Assembly (NCBI GenBank): GCA_048635425.1
Contig: JAIVYN010000253.1
Location: forward strand, 1-5,262
Direction of reading: 5' to 3'
DNA: 5,262 nt
DNA from: NIOZ-UU13 sp048635425
GTDB taxonomy: Bacteria > Planctomycetota > Phycisphaerae > Sedimentisphaerales > Anaerobacaceae
The stretch's first letter is position 1. Every line of letters starts with the position of its first letter. Of the stretch, positions 1 to 5,262 are shown one piece after another. The position numbers were made by a program, and so were the translations under genes. Under the pieces are notes generated by a model that saw only the letters and a program-made list of their open reading frames with translations, did no database searches and had not been told where the DNA came from.

Positions 1-2133
1 CTTATATTGGGTTTGTTTAACGGCATAGAACCGGTATTTGTGAAGGCGGAGAACCCCGAGCCGGCTGATGGTTCCATATATTTAGATACATGGGTGAGCC
101 TTAGCTGGTCGCCGGGAGATACTGCGGCCTCACACGATGTGTACTTCGGCGAAAATTTTGACGATGTAGCTGCCGGTACCGGCAATACGTTCCGAGGCAA
201 CCAGGCTGTAACGTTTTATGTTGCCGGCTTTCCCGGATTTCCTTATCCGGATGGTCTTGTGACGGGCACAACTTACTACTGGAGGATTGATGAGGTTGAG
301 GCCGACGGCACCACGATACACACAGGCGATGTCTGGAGCTTTATGGTTACCCCCAAGAAGGCCTACAACCCTGACCCAGTTGATGGTGCCAAGTATGTTG
401 ACCCGGATGTGGAGCTTAGCTGGACGGCAGGTTTCGGTGCGAAATTACACACAGTATATTTCGGCGAGAATTTTGACGATGTGAACAATGCCGTTGGTGG
501 TCTGCCCCAGCCAGCTACAACCAATACTCCCGGTACACTTGAATTAGATAAAACTTACTACTGGCGGGTCGATGAGTTTGATCCCCCGACCACACATAAA
601 GGCGATGTCTGGAGCTTCAGCACAAAGCCTATTATAGCCATTACTGATCCCAATCTTATCGGCTGGTGGACGTTTGACGAAGGCAGTGGCAGCACTGCCC
701 TTGATTTTTCCGGTCACGGCAATGATGGCGAGCTCGGAGGTAACCCACAGTGGGTGGACGGGATTATGGAAGGCGCGCTGGATTTGCGCGGGCTCGATTA
801 CGTCAGTATTGACGGTGTAGTTGATGACATAACAAGCAACGATATTACGCTTAGTATATGGATCAAAACCACGCAGGGGGGGGAAGGGAACGTGTTTGCA
901 TCTAATAGTGGTGGCAGTCACGTTCTCCTGTTTGGCATTGACAATGGGAATGTGTATGTGGATGACGGTCCCTCAACAGACTGGCCCCCTGTGGTCAATG
1001 ACGACCAGTGGCATATGATAACGTTCGTCATGGAGGGCTCAAGAATATATTTATACACCGATGGAGTTCAGGTAGCCAAGATTACAACTGTCATCGATAT
1101 CACCACGGAAACACGGTGGTCAATAGGACAGGAATGGGACTCCAGCCCAAGCGACTTTTATGTCGGCATGGTGGACGATGCCCGCTTCTATGATGTGGCG
1201 CTGACGGCGGATGAGGTTAAGGAGCTTATGAGAGGCGATCCATTAGTTGCCTGGAATCCGAGCCCGGATAATAACTCAACAGTTGATATTGACGAAGCCA
1301 AGCAGCCCCTTAGCTGGACAGCGGGAGATGCGGCATCTGAGCACGATGTTTACTTCGGCACTGATAAAGATGCTGTAGAATTAGCAGATGCAGCCGATAC
1401 GACCGGTATATATCGAGGCAGACAAGGTACAACCAGCTACAATATCCCTGAAGCTCTTGAATGGGCCGGCGGGCCTTACTACTGGCGAATAGACGAGAAT
1501 AATACCGATGGGACTATCAACACAGGTGGAATCTGGAGCTTTTCAGTAGCTGATTATCTTGTCGTGGACGATTTTGAGGATTACGATGTTGGTAACAATG
1601 AGATATGGTGGGTATGGTTAGATGGATTTGGTTATGCCTCACATCCTACCAAACCACCCTATCCCGGTAATGGAACCGGCTCGATGGTCGGCGACGAAAC
1701 CACTTTATCTTATATGGAAGAGACCATCGTTCACGGTGGCGGCCAGGCGATGCCTATCTTCTACGACAACAATATGCAGGGCAAGCTCAGGTATTCAGAG
1801 GTAGAGAAGACGTTGGACTCACCACGAGACTGGACTGTGGAAGGTGTGGGAGTGCTAACGATTTGGTTCAGAGGCGATTCGGATAAGGATGCTGAGACTT
1901 TATATGTTGCTCTCAACGGCAATGCGATAGTTACTAATGATGATCCTTCTGCCGCACAGGTAGAAACCTGGACTCAATGGAATATCGACCTGCAGGGGTT
2001 TGCCGACCAGGGCGTGAACCTGGCCAATGTCAATACTATTGCTATTGGTCTTGGTAACAAGAACAATCCGTTAGCCGGTGGTTCAGGTACGATGTACATC
2101 GATGATATTCGGCTGTATCGGCCGGCTCCATAG
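1..2133 (+). CDS. LamG-domain multimodular exported protein (5' end missing)
   Basis: The reading frame is open to the left edge and ends at TAG 2131-2133, so the gene is partial. A TTG at 7 is available as a start but has no visible ribosome binding site. Counting from that TTG gives 708 residues. Two beta-sandwich, Fn3/Ig-like modules lie at about 16-114 and 121-206. A LamG/concanavalin-like domain follows at 216-408, opening with GWWTFDEGSG and closing with DDARFYDVALTADEV. A third module is at 415-514, and a C-terminal jelly-roll-like domain at 517-708 ends in DDIRLYRPAP. The first visible residues (LILGLFNGI...VFVKA/ENPEP) resemble the tail of a signal peptide with a V-K-A cleavage site, so perhaps only a short N-terminus is missing; this is inference. 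No catalytic motif, dockerin, PEP-CTERM or membrane anchor is visible. Such proteins are common in Planctomycetota and are presumed to bind carbohydrate or surface ligands. The architecture is well supported, but the ligand is unknown. Confidence 0.9.
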   Translation, partial: LILGLFNGIEPVFVKAENPEPADGSIYLDTWVSLSWSPGDTAASHDVYFGENFDDVAAGTGNTFRGNQAVTFYVAGFPGFPYPDGLVTGTTYYWRIDEVEADGTTIHTGDVWSFMVTPKKAYNPDPVDGAKYVDPDVELSWTAGFGAKLHTVYFGENFDDVNNAVGGLPQPATTNTPGTLELDKTYYWRVDEFDPPTTHKGDVWSFSTKPIIAITDPNLIGWWTFDEGSGSTALDFSGHGNDGELGGNPQWVDGIMEGALDLRGLDYVSIDGVVDDITSNDITLSIWIKTTQGGEGNVFASNSGGSHVLLFGIDNGNVYVDDGPSTDWPPVVNDDQWHMITFVMEGSRIYLYTDGVQVAKITTVIDITTETRWSIGQEWDSSPSDFYVGMVDDARFYDVALTADEVKELMRGDPLVAWNPSPDNNSTVDIDEAKQPLSWTAGDAASEHDVYFGTDKDAVELADAADTTGIYRGRQGTTSYNIPEALEWAGGPYYWRIDENNTDGTINTGGIWSFSVADYLVVDDFEDYDVGNNEIWWVWLDGFGYASHPTKPPYPGNGTGSMVGDETTLSYMEETIVHGGGQAMPIFYDNNMQGKLRYSEVEKTLDSPRDWTVEGVGVLTIWFRGDSDKDAETLYVALNGNAIVTNDDPSAAQVETWTQWNIDLQGFADQGVNLANVNTIAIGLGNKNNPLAGGSGTMYIDDIRLYRPAP
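52..624 (+). repeat. Tandem pair of Fn3/Ig-like modules within the LamG gene
   Basis: Two copies of a module of roughly 90-100 residues run NPxPxDG, LSW, VYFGENFDDV, TYYWR(I/V)DE, GDVWSF. The first spans 52-348 and the second 367-624. Similarity persists in the DNA. Bases 142-167 and 457-482 match at 24 of 26 positions, and the 17 bases at 325-341 are identical to 601-617. The first copy carries an extra loop (about residues 59-82, rich in Gly, Phe and Pro) that is shorter in the second. This suggests intragenic duplication or recombination between modules. Confidence 0.8.
652..1230 (+). other. LamG / concanavalin-A-like lectin domain coding segment
   Basis: Residues 216-408 (numbered from the TTG at 7) show the usual order of a bacterial LamG jelly-roll. 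It starts with LIGWWTFDEGSG and the ALDFSGHGNDG loop. The core strands include LDYVSI, ITLSIWIKT, WHMITFVM and IYLYTDGVQVA. The closing strand is MVDDARFYDVALTADEVKEL. The family binds glycans or proteins, often with a calcium ion; the ligand here cannot be read from sequence. A run of eight G at 876-883 lies inside this domain. Confidence 0.85.
1249..1548 (+). repeat. Third, diverged Fn3/Ig-like module of the LamG gene
   Basis: Residues 415-514 repeat the pattern of the two N-terminal modules: NPSPDNN, PLSWTAGDAASEHDVYFG, YYWRIDE, GGIWSF. The block is separated from them by the LamG domain. It differs more, with GTDKDAVELAD in place of GENFDDV, so it is an older copy or was acquired separately. 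The strings SHDVYFG in copy 1 and EHDVYFG here show the shared ancestry. Confidence 0.75.
1555..2130 (+). other. C-terminal jelly-roll-like, carbohydrate-binding-type domain
   Basis: Residues 517-708 open with DYLVVDDFEDYD and a Trp-rich stretch (EIWWVWLDGFG). They continue with an IVHGGGQAMPIFYDN segment and DWTVEGVGVLTIWFRGD, and close with MYIDDIRLYRPAP. I recognise the pattern as a recurrent C-terminal unit of planctomycetal LamG proteins. Its predicted all-beta character and closing DDIRL strand resemble galactose-binding-like or CBM folds. Its function is not established, and sugar binding is inference. Confidence 0.65.
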
Positions 2134-2211
2134 CAAGAAGCACCGGAAGCTATAAGCGGCAATTGTTCGTTTGCGGTGACAGACGATAGCCGAACGGATT
2201 AACATCAATTC

Positions 2212-2250
2212 GGGGCTTATACCGAATGATTCGGTATAAGCCCTTTCTTT
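2212..2250 (+). terminator. Rho-independent terminator of the LamG gene
   Basis: A perfect 14-bp stem pairs 2213-2226 with 2230-2243 around a three-base TGA loop (or 13 bp with a five-base loop). It is followed at once by the T-rich TTTCTTT at 2244-2250. It begins about 80 bases after the LamG stop codon and is oriented for plus-strand transcripts. On the other strand the tail is AT-poor, so it should act in one direction. Confidence 0.88.
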
Positions 2251-2270
2251 AAATGTTAAGGGATCTATAG

Positions 2271-2300
2271 AAAAAGGCCGCTTTGAAAAGCGGCCTTTTT
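2271..2300. terminator. Bidirectional terminator between the LamG gene and xerC
   Basis: The hairpin pairs 2271-2283 with 2288-2300 around a TGAA loop. The GGCCGCTT/AAGCGGCC core is flanked by five A on the left and five T on the right. Each strand therefore reads a GC-rich hairpin ending in a U-run, the form expected of a terminator serving two convergent genes. It lies 70 bases beyond the xerC stop codon and is a back-up for the LamG transcript after the 2212-2250 hairpin. Confidence 0.88.
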
Positions 2301-2369
2301 ACTCGCCGGTAAGAACAACCTCAAACAAATTTTATAGTTCACTCTTGGATTCTGTTAATAACACGAATC

Positions 2370-3398
2370 TCAGAAGCCATTAGTTTCCTGGTCCTCGCCG
2401 TTGCCACCACTTCGCGGATGAGCGTTTTCATAGACGTCTTTGAGCTTTGTCGTTGTAAGATGTGTGTAAATTTGGGTCGTTGACAGGGACTGATGGCCAA
2501 GCAGCTCCTGGACGCTCCTTAGGTCCGCACCATTGTTTAACATATGCGTTGCAAAACTGTGACGCAGGGTATGTGGACTGATGGCCGGGTCCAGTCCTGC
2601 CATCTTAAGATATTTGTCCATCTTGCGACGAACGCTGCGGGTGCTGAGCCGTTTGCCGTGTTTGTTGACGAATAAAACTTTGGAATCAAAATTATCGTTA
2701 TTTTGTGCCCGTTTATTCCTGAACTCCATATAATGCTGAATGACCTGCAAGGCGGATGAGCCGATAGGTGCGATTCTTTCCTTTTTGCCTTTGCCTCTGA
2801 TATGAACGATCTCGCCCAGGAAGTCTATATCGTCCATATTTAGGGCTACAAGCTCGCTGACTCTTATGCCGGTGCTGTAAAGCGTCTCCAGAATGGCTCT
2901 GTCTCTGGCACCGAGCCAGTTATCCTGTGGTGGCGTATCGAGTAATTTCTTTACTTCTTCATACTCAAGAAATCGCGGCAGCTTCTTGTCCTGTTTTGGA
3001 GTTCTGACAGCTATGACCGGATTGGAGGTGACCTGGTTTCTTTTAACAAGGAACTTGTAAAAGCTCCGAAGAGTAGCCAGTTTGCGGGCTATGGTCGCTT
3101 TGGAATACTGCTTCTCATTTAGAAAAGCAAGATATGCTCTGACGACATCTGTCCCTGCTGAAAGAAGTAACTGGTCAACTTTTGGCTTAGCCTGCGTTGC
3201 CACAGCCGTAGCCAAACTGTCGTGCTGCTGGGCCGGCGAAACCAGCTCGGCATCCGGCGGGCTGCCATCAGAAGAACCAATCAGAAACTCACCATACTGA
3301 GTCAGGTCGGCGCCATAACATTTAGCTGTGTGCTCGGAGAAACGCCTTTCAAACTTCAGGTAATCTAAAAACTTTTGGATTGTTGTACTTTCTTCCAT
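2370..3398 (-). CDS. xerC: Tyrosine recombinase XerC
   Basis: This is a site-specific recombinase of 342 residues. In the Xer family XerC acts with XerD at dif to resolve chromosome dimers at division. The N-terminal core-binding domain starts at TIQKFLDYLKFERRFSEHT and resumes with TDVVRAYLAFL. The catalytic domain begins near 138. All active-site residues are present: Arg179 in TGIRVSEL, Lys203 in GKGKKER, His276 and Arg279 in HTLRH, His302 in LLGHQS, and the nucleophile Tyr311 in TTQIYTH. Their spacing matches E. coli XerD closely. The C-terminal DVYENAHPRS favours XerC over XerD. It is some 40 residues longer than E. coli XerC (about 298), mostly because of a linker at about 41-82. The ATG at 3398 has a good AGGTAGGT upstream. 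There are no integrase-type neighbours or att-like repeats, so it is probably the housekeeping enzyme rather than an element integrase. Confidence 0.93.
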   Translation of the reverse strand: MEESTTIQKFLDYLKFERRFSEHTAKCYGADLTQYGEFLIGSSDGSPPDAELVSPAQQHDSLATAVATQAKPKVDQLLLSAGTDVVRAYLAFLNEKQYSKATIARKLATLRSFYKFLVKRNQVTSNPVIAVRTPKQDKKLPRFLEYEEVKKLLDTPPQDNWLGARDRAILETLYSTGIRVSELVALNMDDIDFLGEIVHIRGKGKKERIAPIGSSALQVIQHYMEFRNKRAQNNDNFDSKVLFVNKHGKRLSTRSVRRKMDKYLKMAGLDPAISPHTLRHSFATHMLNNGADLRSVQELLGHQSLSTTQIYTHLTTTKLKDVYENAHPRSGGNGEDQETNGF

Positions 3399-3403
3399 AA
3401 TCT

Positions 3404-3411
3404 ACCTACCT
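3404..3411 (-). promoter_or_regulatory. Ribosome binding site of xerC
   Basis: On the minus strand this reads AGGTAGGT, a doubled AGGT, five bases before the ATG at 3398-3396. The spacing from the two AGGT copies to the start is five and nine bases. This supports the chosen start of xerC. Confidence 0.7.
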
Positions 3412-3490
3412 GTTTAATCTTGTCGGGGATTTTCTTAACTTTCTAAAATCACAATTGCGTTCATTTCTATCTTGACAAATGCCTTCCTGA

Positions 3491-3742
3491 TTAGTTCGCA
3501 TGAATTTGGGCATCTGTATTTTCGCCTTCGCCTAAGAGCTCGTCTGCCTGGCCAATTAGCGACTGTGTCAATTTGAAACTCAGCACGGCTGCATCAAACC
3601 AATCGAAATCTGTCTGCTTATCTTTTGCCTGCTCAATCAGAGCATCCAAAAGTTCGTCTTCGGCGCCGTTCTCGTAACGAAATATAAACTTCTCTACCCC
3701 CTTGTTCAAAACCAGTTGTCGCTTCATTTTTTTCATCATCAC
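3491..3742 (-). CDS. Small hypothetical protein upstream of xerC
   Basis: I do not recognise this protein, which has up to 83 residues. The frame opens with GTG at 3742 followed directly by ATG, ATG, AAA, AAA, ATG. The start could be the ATG at 3739, 3736 or 3727, and no clear ribosome binding site decides it (a weak GAG lies about nine bases upstream of the first ATG). A basic, Met/Lys-rich N-terminus is followed by KFIFRYENGAEDELLDALIE, an acidic, Leu-rich, probably helical stretch. Next come DFDWFDAAVLSFKLTQSLI and an acidic, polar tail. There is no signal peptide, membrane helix or cysteine. The hydrophobic/acidic periodicity looks like a real soluble helical protein rather than chance. 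It lies 92 bases upstream of xerC on the same strand and may share its transcript. Its function is unknown. Confidence 0.72.
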   Translation of the reverse strand: MMMKKMKRQLVLNKGVEKFIFRYENGAEDELLDALIEQAKDKQTDFDWFDAAVLSFKLTQSLIGQADELLGEGENTDAQIHAN

Positions 3743-4026
3743 AGGCGTCTCAAACTTTAGGCAAAATCGGTTAACAAATATAGTCCGTTAATTATTGCTA
3801 TAAACACCTAAGCTTGTTATCGGCCTAAAACCAGCTTACTAAAGCCCAAACTTTAATTTTCTTCAACAAATCTGATAAAATCGACATTGTGAAAAACACT
3901 ACAACGCTTTTATCGGCCAATAAGACCTTGAGCTTTATAAAAAATGAATGTGAATGTTGCCGGATTGAGGTTAAATTTCGATATATTTTGTATTGTCTGA
4001 CCGCAGGGGAATGGAGGGCTTTGCTC
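3743..4026. other. AT-rich spacer between the radical SAM gene and the small gene
   Basis: No convincing gene is seen in these 284 bases. There is no strong terminator after the radical SAM stop; the only inverted repeat noted is a 6-bp pair (3809-3814 with 3833-3838) with an 18-base loop, too weak to call. The minus strand has AT-rich stretches that could hold a promoter for the small gene, for example a TATATT about 40 bases upstream of its start, but without a matching -35 box. Two open frames cross the region (3889-4140 plus, 3825-4103 minus). Both overlap the 3' end of the radical SAM gene and lack ribosome binding sites, so I treat them as chance. Confidence 0.55.
3873..3881 (+). promoter_or_regulatory. 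Possible extended -10 promoter element
   Basis: TGATAAAAT matches the extended -10 pattern TGnTATAAT at all but one position. A poor -35 (TTAATT, three of six) lies 17 bases upstream at 3853-3858. A transcript would start near 3888-3890 and run antisense to the 3' end of the radical SAM gene. In AT-rich DNA such matches arise by chance, so this is a weak call. Confidence 0.2.
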
Positions 4027-4959
4027 TTAATTGACCTTGAAGAAGATTCTTCCGTCTTTTTTCTCGGAGTGAATAATCCCCTTGTGTTGAAGACCGGTGA
4101 CATATTTCAACGCTTCGTTACGGCCGATGCCCAGGCCTGAGCATATGTCATTCAGCGAGCAAGGCCTGCGTTTCAGTATTGATAATACGTCTTCAGCTTT
4201 ATTTCCAAAGGGTTTGCCGTGGTGGCTCAGTGAGAAATCAGCTACGACCTCACACTTCGGGCCCAGGCGTGCAGCTATAGCCTGAAGCTTTTCGGCATCC
4301 AGTTTCATGATGTCGGCCTCGGCCGTGGGTCGCACGGCTGTATTGAGCTGGATTTTGTCGGGACGAATGAGTTCTATGGCGTCCCTGATTTTAGCAATTT
4401 GCTCGGCATCGGTATTTAGACCCTCGACAAAAAACACTTCGAGCCATATCCGGCCGGCAAATTCTTCTCTGAATGCGCATAATCCCGAAATCAGGTTTTC
4501 GATACTAATATCGTTGTGTGGCTGATTTATTCTCTGGAAAGTCTGTTCATCACCGGCGTCCAATGAGGGCATCAATACATCAGCATTTGCGCAATCTGCC
4601 CGTACATCTTCTTTGTATAACAGGGTGCCGTTGGTTAATATAGTCACGGGAATATCGGTAATTTTCTTTATGCCGTCTATAAGTTCGCCGAGCCGTGAAT
4701 TCAACGTTGGCTCACCGGAACCAGCGATAGTGATAAAATCAGCTTCCAAGCCTTCGGCCAGAGTCTCTCTTAGCTCAGCCAGGATAGGCTCGATGGGTCC
4801 ATAGTCCTTTCGTTTTATTGTCCTGTCAGTGGTTTTACCGAGCTGGCAATAGACACAGTCGAGCGTGCATACCTTGAACGGCACGATATCAACGCCGTAA
4901 CTTCGTCCTAATCTTCGCGAAGGCACCGGCCCATAGAAATATTTTTTCTCACCAGCCAT
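4027..4959 (-). CDS. Radical SAM protein, COG0731 type, with C-terminal winged helix
   Basis: This is a complete 310-residue protein. The N-terminal YGPVPSRRLGRSYGVDIVP is the signature of the bacterial COG0731-like group. It is followed by the canonical CX3CX2C cluster motif (Cys31, Cys35, Cys38, CTLDCVYC), which binds the 4Fe-4S cluster that cleaves S-adenosylmethionine. GSGEPTLNS at about 80-88 matches the GGE-type SAM-binding strand. LTNGTLL at 108-114, PSLDAGDEQTFQRIN at 131-145 and QLNTAVRP at 204-211 are further barrel strands. From about 252 the chain becomes a small winged-helix-like domain (EDVLSILKRRPCSLNDICSGLGI...GRIFFKV). The archaeal relative Taw1 makes tRNA wyosine, but bacteria lack wyosine, so the substrate here is unknown. 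The ATG lies three bases after the kdsA stop, implying co-transcription and possible translational coupling. A GAGGT about 17 bases upstream is too far to be an ideal ribosome binding site. Confidence 0.9.
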   Translation of the reverse strand: MAGEKKYFYGPVPSRRLGRSYGVDIVPFKVCTLDCVYCQLGKTTDRTIKRKDYGPIEPILAELRETLAEGLEADFITIAGSGEPTLNSRLGELIDGIKKITDIPVTILTNGTLLYKEDVRADCANADVLMPSLDAGDEQTFQRINQPHNDISIENLISGLCAFREEFAGRIWLEVFFVEGLNTDAEQIAKIRDAIELIRPDKIQLNTAVRPTAEADIMKLDAEKLQAIAARLGPKCEVVADFSLSHHGKPFGNKAEDVLSILKRRPCSLNDICSGLGIGRNEALKYVTGLQHKGIIHSEKKDGRIFFKVN

Positions 4960-4962
4960 TTT

Positions 4963-5262
4963 TTATCGGCGTACGACCTCGAATATTTCTCTACAGATTT
5001 TCAGTAAATCTTCAAGCCAGTCTATCGGCATAATGGAGGCGGCGTCTGATTTTGACTTTTCCGGCTCGGTATGAACTTCGATAAAAAGGCCATTGGCGCC
5101 GGCTGCGATTGCCGCTTTGGCAAGTACGGGGGCCATTTCACGTCGGCCTGCGCTGGCGTTGCCGAGTCCGCCGGGCTGCTGCGTGCTGTGAGTGGCATCG
5201 AAAACAACCGGATAACCCAGCTTCTTTATCTGCTCAATAGCCGTCATATCATTGACCAGTCG
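4963..5262 (-). CDS. kdsA: 3-deoxy-8-phosphooctulonate (Kdo-8-P) synthase, C-terminal part
   Basis: The frame is open to the right edge, so only the last 99 residues are present, starting RLVNDMTAIEQ; the internal ATG at 5247 is not the start. KdsA condenses phosphoenolpyruvate with arabinose 5-phosphate to give Kdo-8-phosphate, the cytoplasmic step that commits sugar to the LPS inner core. Diagnostic motifs are LGYPVVFDATHSTQQPGG, GNASAGRRE, AAGANGLFIEVHTEPEKSKSD and a final LEDLL helix. The His of DATHS, the Glu of FIEVH and the Asp of SKSDAAS correspond to the positions used as metal ligands in metal-dependent KdsA. The N-terminal Cys/Asn that decides the metal class is outside the window. 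SAGRR replaces the more usual SGGRR, and SDAAS the usual SDG, both conservative. It is the upstream partner of the radical SAM gene. Confidence 0.93.
   Translation of the reverse strand, partial: RLVNDMTAIEQIKKLGYPVVFDATHSTQQPGGLGNASAGRREMAPVLAKAAIAAGANGLFIEVHTEPEKSKSDAASIMPIDWLEDLLKICREIFEVVRR

Noticed and set aside
544..921. 125-codon minus-strand frame opposite the LamG gene
   Set aside because: Lies fully antisense to a well supported domain and shows no family motif; a shadow frame.
3472..3477. TTGACA on the plus strand
   Set aside because: It is a perfect -35 hexamer but has no -10 box at the right distance, and it would drive antisense transcription into the small gene; treated as chance.
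3809..3838. Inverted repeat TAAGCT/AGCTTA as a terminator of the radical SAM gene
   Set aside because: Only six paired bases, an 18-base loop and no U-run on either side; too weak for a terminator or a clear operator.
3743..3840. Searched for a dif-like Xer site near xerC
   Set aside because: AT-rich stretches such as the one around 3771-3806 lack the two 11-base inverted arms with a six-base centre expected of dif.
3825..4103. 92-codon minus-strand frame in the spacer after the radical SAM gene
   Set aside because: Its first quarter overlaps the radical SAM gene on the same strand in another frame, it has no ribosome binding site, and its composition looks like translated AT-rich spacer. 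The last part (ATG at 3887, MSILSDLLKKIKVWALVSWF) could be a 20-residue peptide but has no supporting start signal.
1..5262. CRISPR array, tRNA/rRNA, insertion sequence, toxin-antitoxin or defence cassette
   Set aside because: No regularly spaced repeats, no cloverleaf, no transposase motif or terminal inverted repeats. The tyrosine recombinase is of the housekeeping XerC type without att-like duplications.

Overview
The window looks like a piece of a Gram-negative bacterial chromosome, most likely from the Planctomycetota and probably the Phycisphaerae/Sedimentisphaerales type. This rests on two things. The large plus-strand protein has the module style I associate with that group: repeated 'NPxPxDG...HDVYFGENFDDV...TYYWRIDE...GDVWSF' units, a LamG domain, and a C-terminal 'DDFEDY...DDIRLYRPAP' domain. 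A kdsA gene implies Kdo-containing lipopolysaccharide. The lineage is inferred from protein style, not from a marker gene.

Layout. Positions 1-2133 (+) hold the 3' part of a gene for an exported, non-enzymatic-looking multidomain LamG protein, cut by the left edge. Positions 2134-2369 are a convergent intergenic spacer with two strong hairpins: a one-way terminator for the LamG gene and a U-flanked, probably bidirectional terminator shared with xerC. Everything to the right reads on the minus strand. In transcription order it is kdsA (3' part, cut by the right edge), a COG0731-type radical SAM protein that starts three bases after the kdsA stop, a 284-bp spacer, an unrecognised 83-codon gene, and xerC, a complete tyrosine recombinase with all catalytic residues.

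How they fit together. kdsA and the radical SAM gene are almost certainly co-transcribed and perhaps translationally coupled. The small gene and xerC are separated by 92 bp and may form a second transcription unit. XerC would act in chromosome dimer resolution, KdsA in LPS core synthesis, and the LamG protein at or outside the cell surface. I see no shared pathway between them.

No CRISPR array, insertion sequence, RNA gene, dif-like site or defence cassette is visible. I do not see a convincing new system. The most useful leads are the uncharacterised small gene next to xerC, the kdsA/radical SAM coupling, the N-terminal insertion in XerC, and the repeat architecture of the LamG protein.
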